From contig CAMVMQ010000022.1 in assembly GCA_947168625.1 (NCBI GenBank), forward strand, positions 1 to 12,309: a stretch of DNA of 12,309 nt, in the 5' to 3' direction. The DNA comes from an uncultured Caryophanales bacterium. GTDB lineage: Bacteria > Bacillota_I > Bacilli_A > RF39 > UBA660. This document shows, in pieces, positions 6,649 through 12,309 of this stretch. A program made the translations under genes and the position numbers. The notes below the pieces were generated by a model, which saw only the letters and a program-made list of their open reading frames with translations, was not told where the DNA came from and ran no database searches. Within the stretch, counting starts at the first letter, position 1. Each line of letters starts with the position of its first letter.

Positions 6649-7605
6649 TTAGTTTAACTTTTTATATTCATTCACTAAAGTATCATAATCCCTTACTAAA
6701 TTATCAGCATCTTCCCATGATTTAAGTCTAGCTCCTGAAGCAAATATATGACCTCCACCATTATATTTAGAAGCAACCTCATTAACATAAGGACCAACAG
6801 ATCTAATATTAGCCCTGATTAAATTACTTTTAATATCTTCTGAAAAGAATATCCAAACAATAATTTCATTAACAAATTTTAAATCATTAATCATATTACC
6901 CGCAGAAGCACTATCCACTCCATATTCTTTCATGATTTTATCAGTAATTTTAATATAGGCAACTCCATTTTCTGTAAGATTTAAATTCTGATAAATATAG
7001 CCCTCAAATCTAACCTCGTTTAATGGTCTTTGATAAAGATTTTTATATAATGAAGTAAAATTAATACAGGTATCTTTAAGCATTCTCGTTACAAGTTCAA
7101 ATGTCTTAACACTTGTATAGTCATGAAGAAATCTATCAGTATCACCAACTACTCCTAAATACAATCGTTCTGCTGTTTCTTTAGAAATAGTAATTTTATT
7201 AACATAAGATAGTTCAATAATCATTTGACTAGTACTAGAATAATCTTCTTTAATACATTCAATATTAGCATATTTATCGACTAATGGATGATGATCTATT
7301 TTAATAACATATCCAAAATCATTAGGATTTACACCATCAATTCTCTTTAAATCAGGAGTATCTAGTACAATAAGTAGTGATTTACTAAAATTAACATTAT
7401 CTAATTTGTCATTACTTCCAAAAAATCTAAACCTACTAGCCTGTGAGCCTACAGCGTATACTTTCTTATTTGGGAAAGAACTTAATATTAACTCTCTAAG
7501 TCCAAACTGTGAACCTAATGCATCAGGATCAGCACCTATATGTCTTGCAATAATAATACTATCATATTTTTTAATAATCTTATATATTTCTTTATATAAA
7601 TTCAT
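6649..7605 (-). CDS. nrnA: Bifunctional nanoRNase / pAp phosphatase, DHH-DHHA1 family
   Basis: 318 residues, typical of NrnA. These Mn-dependent enzymes degrade 2-5 nt RNA fragments and dephosphorylate 3'-phosphoadenosine 5'-phosphate; some relatives cleave c-di-nucleotides. Metal-binding motifs are HIGADPDA (22-29), LDTPD with Asp82, DHHP (104-107) and GDTD in the middle. The C-terminal DHHA1 domain has GGGH (283-286) followed by ASG. There are no membrane segments or PAS/GGDEF-like domain, so it is not GdpP. ATG 7605 lies two bases after the ackA stop, and its AAGGA lies within the last ackA codons, so translation is coupled. Confidence 0.88.
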   Translation of the reverse strand: MNLYKEIYKIIKKYDSIIIARHIGADPDALGSQFGLRELILSSFPNKKVYAVGSQASRFRFFGSNDKLDNVNFSKSLLIVLDTPDLKRIDGVNPNDFGYVIKIDHHPLVDKYANIECIKEDYSSTSQMIIELSYVNKITISKETAERLYLGVVGDTDRFLHDYTSVKTFELVTRMLKDTCINFTSLYKNLYQRPLNEVRFEGYIYQNLNLTENGVAYIKITDKIMKEYGVDSASAGNMINDLKFVNEIIVWIFFSEDIKSNLIRANIRSVGPYVNEVASKYNGGGHIFASGARLKSWEDADNLVRDYDTLVNEYKKLN

Positions 7606-7607
7606 AA

Positions 7608-8792
7608 CTATCCTTGTAATATAAGTGAATAAGTATCCTTAGCAATCATTAATTCTTCGTTAGTAGGAATAATAAATGCTGGAATCTTAGAGTCGTCGGT
7701 AGTAATCTTAGTTTCTACTCCTCTAACATTATTAGCTTCCTCATCTACTTTAATTCCAAGAACACTAAGTTTATCAAGTATTTGTTTTCTAGTACTAATA
7801 GAGTTTTCCCCAACACCCGCAGTAAATACTATCGCATCGCATCCTTCAAGTAGTACATAGTATTTAGCAATATATTCTACTATTCTCTTAACATACATAT
7901 CTTGTGCAAGTTTGCATCTCTCATTACCCTCTTTAATACCATTTTCAATGTCTCTTGAATCACTACTAACACCTGATATACCTAGAAGGCCACTTTGTTT
8001 ATTAAGAACAGTGTCCATCTCTTTAGGACTCATACCAGTTTTTTCCATAACATAAGTAACAACAGTAGCATCCATATCTCCACATCTTGAACCCATAATT
8101 AATCCAGCATTAGGAGTAAGACCCATTGAAGTATCTACACATTTACCATTCTTAACAGCAGATATACTAGCTCCATTACCAATATGACAAGTAATAAGTT
8201 TAGTATCTGTTCTACCTAATATTTCATTCATTCTCATAGTAACATATTTATGACTAGTTCCATGAAAACCATATTTTCTAATATCATAATCTTTATACCA
8301 ACTATATGGAACAGCATACATAAACTCCGTAGGAGCCATAGTTTGATGGAAAGCTGTATCAAATACAACTGTTTGAACAGCATTAGGCATAACTTCTTTA
8401 GCGGCATTGATTCCCATAACAGCAGGAGGATTATGAAGAGGAGCTATACTAGATAACTCATCAACTTTAGCAATAACTTCGTCAGTAGCAATCTCTGACT
8501 TCTTAAAATAAGAACCACCTTGTGCTACTCTGTGACCTACACCTTTAATTTCATCTAAAGAGTTAACAATCTTATTGTCAAGAAGTTCTTTAATTAAAAT
8601 TTCAAAAGCAACCTTATGATCAGGTAAGTCTACTTCTTTTTTTATCTTTTCTCCATTTACTTTAATTGTATAGAAACTACTTCCAATACCAATTCTTTCA
8701 AATACACCGCTGATAAGAACATTTTCACTAGGCATTTCAAAACCTGTAAATTTAAGTGAAGAACTACCAGCATTAACCGATAATATAATCAT
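7608..8792 (-). CDS. ackA: Acetate kinase
   Basis: 394 residues, the normal length. It converts acetyl phosphate and ADP to acetate and ATP, the ATP-yielding last step of acetate fermentation. The N-terminal VNAGSSSLK phosphate-binding motif (6-14), GHRVAQGG with the catalytic Arg88, VVFDTAFHQTM with Asp145, HGTSHKYV (177-184), HIGNGAS (203-209) and SRCGDMD with Arg236 are all present, as is the second signature around GVGENS. GAGGTG precedes the ATG. No pta gene is next to it. It begins the ackA-nrnA pair. Given HydA in the same window, the cell probably ferments to acetate and H2. Confidence 0.97.
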   Translation of the reverse strand: MIILSVNAGSSSLKFTGFEMPSENVLISGVFERIGIGSSFYTIKVNGEKIKKEVDLPDHKVAFEILIKELLDNKIVNSLDEIKGVGHRVAQGGSYFKKSEIATDEVIAKVDELSSIAPLHNPPAVMGINAAKEVMPNAVQTVVFDTAFHQTMAPTEFMYAVPYSWYKDYDIRKYGFHGTSHKYVTMRMNEILGRTDTKLITCHIGNGASISAVKNGKCVDTSMGLTPNAGLIMGSRCGDMDATVVTYVMEKTGMSPKEMDTVLNKQSGLLGISGVSSDSRDIENGIKEGNERCKLAQDMYVKRIVEYIAKYYVLLEGCDAIVFTAGVGENSISTRKQILDKLSVLGIKVDEEANNVRGVETKITTDDSKIPAFIIPTNEELMIAKDTYSLILQG

Positions 8793-8814
8793 TATAACAC
8801 CTCTTTCTTTACAT

Positions 8815-8845
8815 ATTATATCATCTTTCTATTTATTTAGAAAGA
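8815..8845 (-). promoter_or_regulatory. ackA: ackA promoter region with dyad over the -35
   Basis: A TATAAT box at 8815-8820 lies 22 bases before the ATG. At the expected -35 position there is only TTTCTA (8838-8843). That hexamer falls in one arm of a perfect 8 bp inverted repeat, TCTTTCTA (8824-8831) and its complement (8838-8845), with a 6-base loop. The weak -35 inside a dyad suggests regulator binding; this is inferred. Confidence 0.45.
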
Positions 8846-8864
8846 AAATTTTTATTATTTTATA

Positions 8865-8901
8865 TACTTTCCGCTTCGCTTCCCGGATTAATAAATTAAT
8901 C
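8865..8901 (-). repeat. Hairpin plus GGGAAGC element, site A
   Basis: On the minus strand, an 18-base palindrome with arms GGATTAAT and ATTAATCC is followed by GGGAAGCGAAGCGG. It lies in the 136-base gap between ORF6N copy 3 and ackA and lacks a U-tract, so it is not an ordinary terminator. A similar element with compensating arm changes is at 12216-12244 on the other strand. Confidence 0.5.
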
Positions 8902-8928
8902 CTCCATAGCTCATTATTAGAATAACTT

Positions 8929-9807
8929 CTATTTATATTTAACACTAGATAACAAATTATTAACTAATTCTTTATTATCAACCATATTAATAGCAAAGCA
9001 CTTAGTACCTAAATCCTTAAAAGAAGCCCCACAGTGATATAATATTTCTTCGTCAATAATGATAAATCTATCATGAAAAGAATCATTTTCTATTAATGTA
9101 ACATTACTATATTGCTTTTTATATTTTTTAATTACTTCACTATTAATATTTTTACTATATACAGTAACCATTTTATCAGTTTTAGAAAGAAGTTTAAAAA
9201 GTTCTTTATCAGCAAAATTATCAATAATTATAATACTCTTTTTAGAACTATCAAATATCTTAAGGAGTAAATAATAAGCATCAAATATTTGACCTTCATA
9301 AAATATCTCATTACTAAAAGTCTTATTCGAAAAATTACTTTCTAATAGTTTAATTCTTTCATCATGATCAAGAACCATATTATTAATAAATCTTTGTTCT
9401 AATAGATTACTAGATATAAACTTTTTCATTGCCACAAAAGCTCTCATTATTTGAATGCTTCTTTGTTCAGCAATATCCGTATGTATCACAGATGCCAGCA
9501 TAGCAACTCCTTCTTCAGTAAAGGCATAAGGTAAATATTTAATATTTAAACCCTGTTTTTGAAAATTTTTATTCAAGGTTTCAATTTGAAACCTTGAAAG
9601 ACTATTTGCTTCTTCTTCACTTAATTGAAACATAAAATCTTCAGGAAATCTTTCTATGTTTCTTTTAACTGCCAAATTAATAGATTTAGTACCATTTTTA
9701 CATTCATATAAAAAGGCCAAATCCTTATCTAGTATAACTTGTTTTCCTCTAATTTCATAAATATAATCTTCAATTCTAATATTATTTATAACTTGTAATT
9801 CATTCAT
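8929..9807 (-). CDS. ORF6N-domain / PLD-like protein, copy 3
   Basis: 292 residues, complete. The layout is that of copies 1 and 2: ORF6N domain with VKRNIERFPEDF and FTEEGVAML; a linker with ISSNLLEQRFINN; and a PLD-like C-terminal domain with IIIIDNFADKELFKLLS, HDRFIIID (245-252, HxRx4D, Arg for the usual Lys) and LYHCGASFKDLG. Between helix and FTEEG the sequence differs strongly from its paralogues (LSRFQIETLNKNFQKQ), and this is where the DNA dyad lies. The start at 9807 has GAAGGGG 8-14 bases upstream. It is a single-gene unit between guaD and ackA with its own promoter and no clear terminator. It is unrelated in function to its neighbours, so it looks inserted. Role unknown: phage-type regulator, defence or selfish element. 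Confidence 0.88.
   Translation of the reverse strand: MNELQVINNIRIEDYIYEIRGKQVILDKDLAFLYECKNGTKSINLAVKRNIERFPEDFMFQLSEEEANSLSRFQIETLNKNFQKQGLNIKYLPYAFTEEGVAMLASVIHTDIAEQRSIQIMRAFVAMKKFISSNLLEQRFINNMVLDHDERIKLLESNFSNKTFSNEIFYEGQIFDAYYLLLKIFDSSKKSIIIIDNFADKELFKLLSKTDKMVTVYSKNINSEVIKKYKKQYSNVTLIENDSFHDRFIIIDEEILYHCGASFKDLGTKCFAINMVDNKELVNNLLSSVKYK
9572..9598. repeat. Perfect inverted repeat inside ORF6N copy 3
   Basis: Arms TTCAAGGTTTCAA (9572-9584) and its exact complement (9586-9598) surround one base, giving 13 bp. On the coding strand the centre is CAAATTG, as in the other copies, but the arms are different. It begins 210 bases from the ATG and encodes around RFQIETL. Confidence 0.9.
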
Positions 9808-9862
9808 CTCAAAACCCCTTCAAAAAAATAATTTTTTTAAGACTAATTCTTAGCACAAAAAC

Positions 9863-9890
9863 TTTATCATAATTTGGATATCACTGTCAA
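9863..9890 (-). promoter_or_regulatory. Promoter of ORF6N copy 3
   Basis: TTGACA (9885-9890) and GATAAA (9863-9868) have a 16-base spacer, matching copy 2. The palindrome AGTTAACT lies upstream (9904-9911) and borders the guaD terminator. About 110 bases before the start codon are recognisably the same as those before copy 2 (1618-1725). Confidence 0.7.
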
Positions 9891-9911
9891 TATAAAATAC
9901 TAAAGTTAACT

Positions 9912-9942
9912 AAAAAAATCTATCAACAATACCTGTTGATAG
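9912..9942 (-). terminator. Terminator of hydA-guaD
   Basis: CTATCAACA (9934-9942 read in reverse) and TGTTGATAG form a perfect 9 bp stem with a 5-base loop, followed on the minus strand by GA and seven U. It sits 6 bases after the guaD stop. Confidence 0.9.
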
Positions 9943-9948
9943 ACCAAA

Positions 9949-10410
9949 TTAATATATTTCCTTATTTTTATCTTTATACTCATTAAATAATTCTATGCAT
10001 TCATCATGATTTAACTGTTCTATATCAAAAACATCTTTATTTTTACCATTTAAATATTCATAAATAAAATCGTCTCTAAATCCTATTTCTTCTGCTTCTT
10101 TTAAATTAGTACCATAATATACCTTCTTAATATTAGCCCATATAATCGCAGACAAGCACATAGGACAAGGATAACCAGTAGCATATAAAATACAACCTGA
10201 TAAATCATGAGTACCAAGTTTTTCACTTGCTCTTCTTATAGCCATTACTTCTGCATGGGCAGTAGGATCATGACTTTCTAATACTAAGTTAGAAGCTACA
10301 CTTATAACATTACCATCTAGGTCTGTTATAACTGCTCCAAAAGGACCACCTTTATCTTCGTTCATTGTTTTTCTTGCTTCTTCAATAGCCATCATCATCT
10401 TATCTTCCAT
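9949..10410 (-). CDS. guaD: Guanine deaminase (cytidine deaminase superfamily)
   Basis: 153 residues. It hydrolyses guanine to xanthine and ammonia in purine salvage or catabolism. The zinc site is HAE (52-54) with PCPMC (Cys82 and Cys85). GGPFGAVI (21-28), DPTAHAEV and FRDDFIYEYL (111-120) match Bacillus-type GuaD, and the protein ends EIY, like that family's conserved C-terminal tail with Tyr. Related tRNA adenosine deaminases (TadA) lack the C-terminal part seen here. ATG 10410 is chosen because GGAGGAG lies upstream at usable spacing; ATG 10419 would lie only two bases from it, and a longer frame to 10521 runs within hydA. It overlaps the end of hydA by 11 bases. Confidence 0.87.
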   Translation of the reverse strand: MEDKMMMAIEEARKTMNEDKGGPFGAVITDLDGNVISVASNLVLESHDPTAHAEVMAIRRASEKLGTHDLSGCILYATGYPCPMCLSAIIWANIKKVYYGTNLKEAEEIGFRDDFIYEYLNGKNKDVFDIEQLNHDECIELFNEYKDKNKEIY

Positions 10411-11683
10411 AAAATTCATCTCCTCCATAAGTAGTATGTAGTAGCTCTTTCGCTTTTTCACTAAGAGGACTACCAAGTAGGTCTTTATAAACTCTTTTAA
10501 TATCCGGATTATCAGAAGCACACCTAGTTTTCATCTTTTTATCACTATTATATAATGCATTCATTCTTTTCTTCTTTAAATTATTAGTATTATCATACAC
10601 TCTAGGTTGTCCACCACCAGATATACATCCACCTTCACAAGCCATTACTTCAATAAAGTCATAATATACTTCTTTTTTCTTTATCTTTTCAAGTACTTTT
10701 CTAGCATCTCCTGTTCCATTAATAACAGCTATTCTAAAAGTATAACCTTTAATCTTAATACTTGCTTCTTTAATATTAGATAGTCCCCTAACACTTTTAA
10801 AATTAAGAACTTTTCCTTTAGGTCTTTTCTTATTTAGTATATGATATACTTCTCTCATAACTGATTCAGTAACACCACCAGATGTACCAAATATAAGTCC
10901 ACCACCACTACCAGTACTCATTAAATTATCAAACTTACTATCTTTTAATTTTCTAATATCAATATATTCTTCTTTTAAATATCTAGCAAGTTCTCTAACT
11001 GTAATAGCAAGGTCTGGTCCAAATCTAACTCTTTCCATCTTTTTAGCAGTACAAGGAACAATTGAGATACTTATAATATCATCATTATCAATATTATTAA
11101 CTTTACTAAAATAATTTCTAATAATAGCTTCTTCCATAGCTATAGGACTTTTACATGTCGATAAATTACCTAAGTATTCTGGATAAAACATTTCACAGAA
11201 CTTAACCCATGCTGGACAGCAGCTAGTAAACATTGGACCTTTTATCTTTTTATTAATTCTATCTACTAATTCACTAGCTTCTTCCATAACCGTAAGATCC
11301 GCTCCAAAAGTAGTATCAAATATATAGTCTCCTCCTATTAGTCTAAGGGCACTAACAAGTTTACCAGCCATATTAATACCTGGTTCTAATCCAAATTCTT
11401 CACCAATAGACACTCTAGCAGCAGGAGCAACTTGAAATACAATTGTTTTACCACTATGTAAATAATCTCTTAGTATATCAGTTTCATCTCTTTCACTAAG
11501 ACATTTCTTAGGACACATAATAGTGCAACTACCACAATTAATACAAGGAAAACTCTCATTACTAAAACCATATACTCCTACATTAAAAGAACATATACTA
11601 GAACATATCCCACAGTTATCACATTTTTCTTTATCTAATACAATAGAAGAATTTCTTTTACTAACTTTAACACACTTATCCAT
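10400..11683 (-). CDS. hydA: [FeFe] hydrogenase, monomeric ferredoxin-type
   Basis: 427 residues. It catalyses reversible proton reduction to H2, probably taking electrons from ferredoxin. The N-terminus has two [4Fe-4S] motifs, CDNCGICSSIC (21-31) and CINCGSCTIMC (47-57). The H-cluster motifs follow: L1 TSCCPAW (153-159), L2 VPCTAKKMER (209-218, Val for the usual Met) and L3 MACEGGCISGGGQP (347-360). The tail with LLGSPLSEKAKELLHTTY is the small-subunit-like part. No NADH-binding or bifurcating partner is adjacent, so it looks like a stand-alone enzyme. Maturases HydEFG, which it needs, are not in the window. AAGGAAGTAAGG precedes ATG 11683. It shares its transcript with guaD. Confidence 0.95.
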   Translation of the reverse strand: MDKCVKVSKRNSSIVLDKEKCDNCGICSSICSFNVGVYGFSNESFPCINCGSCTIMCPKKCLSERDETDILRDYLHSGKTIVFQVAPAARVSIGEEFGLEPGINMAGKLVSALRLIGGDYIFDTTFGADLTVMEEASELVDRINKKIKGPMFTSCCPAWVKFCEMFYPEYLGNLSTCKSPIAMEEAIIRNYFSKVNNIDNDDIISISIVPCTAKKMERVRFGPDLAITVRELARYLKEEYIDIRKLKDSKFDNLMSTGSGGGLIFGTSGGVTESVMREVYHILNKKRPKGKVLNFKSVRGLSNIKEASIKIKGYTFRIAVINGTGDARKVLEKIKKKEVYYDFIEVMACEGGCISGGGQPRVYDNTNNLKKKRMNALYNSDKKMKTRCASDNPDIKRVYKDLLGSPLSEKAKELLHTTYGGDEFYGR

Positions 11684-11714
11684 ACTACCTTACTTCCTTT
11701 TATATAAGTATAAC

Positions 11715-11741
11715 ATAAAAAAAGAACTAATTAAAGTTCTT
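11715..11741 (-). terminator. Terminator between the zinc-ribbon gene and hydA
   Basis: AAGAACT and AGTTCTT form 7 bp with a 6-base loop, followed on the minus strand by a run of about seven U. It lies only about 30-40 bases before the hydA ATG, so it could also act inside a hydA leader if the promoter is farther upstream. Confidence 0.75.
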
Positions 11742-11879
11742 ATAATTATATTTAACCGCTTCGCGAACGAATTAACAAGTTACTTCTTCATAGTCCAGTG
11801 CTAAGTATATATCAATATATATAATTAAAAACTAAAACTTAGCCCTTCTTCTTCTAACATTTTTTATTATAATTACTTC
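11742..11879 (-). promoter_or_regulatory. hydA: Possible promoter and leader upstream of hydA
   Basis: This 138-base gap has no convincing gene; an 11-codon frame (MLEEEGLSFSF) lacks a ribosome binding site. On the minus strand, TTGATA near 11812, a 17-base spacer and TATGAA could be a promoter. The short RNA from it would contain TTCGCGAAGCGG and reach the terminator at 11715-11741. It could be a small RNA or a terminating leader of hydA. Weak evidence. Confidence 0.2.
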
Positions 11880-12074
11880 TTAATTATAAGTATACTGTTT
11901 CTTTCCACATTTTTTACATATTCTACTCCAACGTGGTATAGTATCATAAATTTGATTTACTTCTTGTCCCATTATTTCACGTATTTCTGGTTCATATTGA
12001 ACTTCATCCCATATGTGATCACAATGATATTGTTTATCTTTAAATTCTAGTAATTTTGCTTTTAAATAATCTAT
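11880..12074 (-). CDS. Small zinc-ribbon-like protein, apparent AUA start
   Basis: 64 codons. The product reads (I/M)DYLKAKLLEFKDKQ, then YHCDHIWDEV (16-25) and RICKKCGKKQ near the C-terminus. Cys18/His20 and Cys53/Cys56 are spaced as possible zinc ligands, as in small zinc-ribbon proteins. The family is not recognised and no function is assigned. No ATG, GTG or TTG is in frame at the start, and a stop codon lies two codons upstream of the ATA. The Shine-Dalgarno AAAGGAG (12082-12088) and the promoter (12103-12131) place initiation exactly at ATA 12074. Either AUA is used as a rare start, or a former ATG has mutated and the gene is poorly or not translated. It stands alone between two terminators. 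Confidence 0.65.
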   Translation of the reverse strand: MDYLKAKLLEFKDKQYHCDHIWDEVQYEPEIREIMGQEVNQIYDTIPRWSRICKKCGKKQYTYN

Positions 12075-12081
12075 TTGCTAT

Positions 12082-12088
12082 CTCCTTT
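12082..12088 (-). promoter_or_regulatory. Ribosome binding site deciding the AUA start
   Basis: AAAGGAG is seven bases from ATA 12074, an ideal distance. No other usable codon is in frame here, and the frame is closed by TAG at 12078-12080. Confidence 0.65.
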
Positions 12089-12102
12089 CAGAAACAATCT
12101 AT

Positions 12103-12131
12103 ATAATAATACAAATTTTTACCTATATCAA
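12103..12131 (-). promoter_or_regulatory. Promoter of zinc-ribbon gene
   Basis: TTGATA (12126-12131) and TATTAT (12103-12108) are separated by exactly 17 bases, followed by a short leader and AAAGGAG. Confidence 0.65.
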
Positions 12132-12162
12132 TTTTTTTATCCACCAGATCTGTTGATAGACT

Positions 12163-12197
12163 AATTATCCAGAATAAACACTACATACTGGATAATT
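12163..12197. repeat. 10 bp inverted repeat upstream of zinc-ribbon promoter
   Basis: AATTATCCAG (12163-12172) and its exact complement CTGGATAATT (12188-12197) flank 15 bases. There is no U-tract on either strand. It lies 32 bases upstream of the -35, so an operator is possible; function unknown. Confidence 0.45.
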
Positions 12198-12215
12198 CCT
12201 GTAGAAGATAATGGA

Positions 12216-12244
12216 GAAACAATTTATTGTTTCGGGAAGCATAG
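12216..12244 (+). repeat. Hairpin plus GGGAAGC element, site B
   Basis: Arms GAAACAA and TTGTTTC with a TTTA loop are followed by GGGAAGCATAGC on the plus strand. Compared with site A (8865-8901), the loop and the GGGAAGC tail are shared, while three arm pairs differ with compensating changes on both sides. Confidence 0.45.
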
Positions 12245-12247
12245 CAA

Positions 12248-12276
12248 TAAAAAAAGAATATCAATATGATACTCTT
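12248..12276 (-). terminator. Terminator of a gene outside the right edge
   Basis: GAGTATC and GATATTC (minus strand) form a 7 bp stem with one G·U and a 5-base loop, extendable by A-U pairs, followed by seven U. One minus-strand frame from the right edge stays open until TAA at 12275-12277, so the last ten or so codons of an upstream gene may be present. No other trace of that gene is visible. Confidence 0.7.
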
Positions 12277-12309
12277 ATCTATATATAGGATATTTAGAAG
12301 TTAATTCTA

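Noticed and set aside
7406..8456. Plus-strand frames opposite nrnA and ackA
   Set aside because: They lie antisense to well-identified genes, with no ribosome binding site or recognisable domain.
10411..10521. Longer guaD frame starting at 10521
   Set aside because: The extra residues come from the other frame of hydA and do not resemble deaminases. GGAGGAG supports 10410.
11523..11804. Plus-strand frame opposite the hydA start
   Set aside because: It crosses the ferredoxin domain of hydA and the terminator, and has no family resemblance.
12165..12269. 34-codon plus-strand open stretch containing WIIPVEDNGETIYCFGK
   Set aside because: The composition looks protein-like and it could be a gene remnant, but there is no start codon or ribosome binding site and it overlaps a minus-strand terminator. 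Not supported as a gene.
1..12309. CRISPR array, tRNA, rRNA, transposase or prophage structural genes
   Set aside because: No regularly spaced repeats, cloverleaf or rRNA sequence, and no transposase or integrase motif were seen on either strand.

Overview
The window is AT-rich DNA whose convincing genes all lie on the minus strand, so transcription runs from right to left. Gene content and codon use suggest a fermentative, anaerobic, low-GC Bacillota, possibly one of the uncultivated Mollicutes-related gut Bacilli. Pointers are a stand-alone [FeFe] hydrogenase, acetate kinase, a SUF system with the Firmicute-type scaffold SufU, and Firmicute-style ribosome binding sites. Tryptophan is encoded by TGG and the long frames close with TAA or TAG, so the standard bacterial code applies. 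The lineage is inference.

From right to left: a terminator at the right edge closes an unseen gene. A 64-codon zinc-ribbon-like gene follows, with a good promoter and Shine-Dalgarno but AUA where the start codon should be. Next come hydA ([FeFe] hydrogenase) and guaD (guanine deaminase), overlapping and closed by a strong terminator. An ORF6N/PLD-like gene (copy 3) with its own promoter follows. Then comes ackA-nrnA-rpoD: acetate kinase and nanoRNase are separated by two bases, and the primary sigma factor has its own likely promoter and a terminator. A compact sufC-sufD-sufS-sufU operon, without sufB, ends in another terminator. At the left end are two tandem ORF6N/PLD-like genes: copy 2, with its own promoter, and copy 1, cut by the window edge.

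The housekeeping genes fit one physiology. HydA disposes of electrons as H2, AckA makes ATP and acetate, and the SUF proteins build the Fe-S clusters that HydA needs.

The most unusual part is the ORF6N family. Each of the three copies carries a 13-14 bp-arm inverted repeat at the same place in the gene, centred on CAAATTG on the coding strand. The arms differ between copies but stay self-complementary, and in one copy the dyad is read in a different codon phase. Sixteen bases of copy 1's dyad recur in the gap just upstream of copy 1. This looks like a site conserved as DNA or RNA structure, with a copy-specific sequence, inside putative DNA-binding genes. A second covarying hairpin, followed by a shared GGGAAGC motif, occurs in two intergenic gaps.
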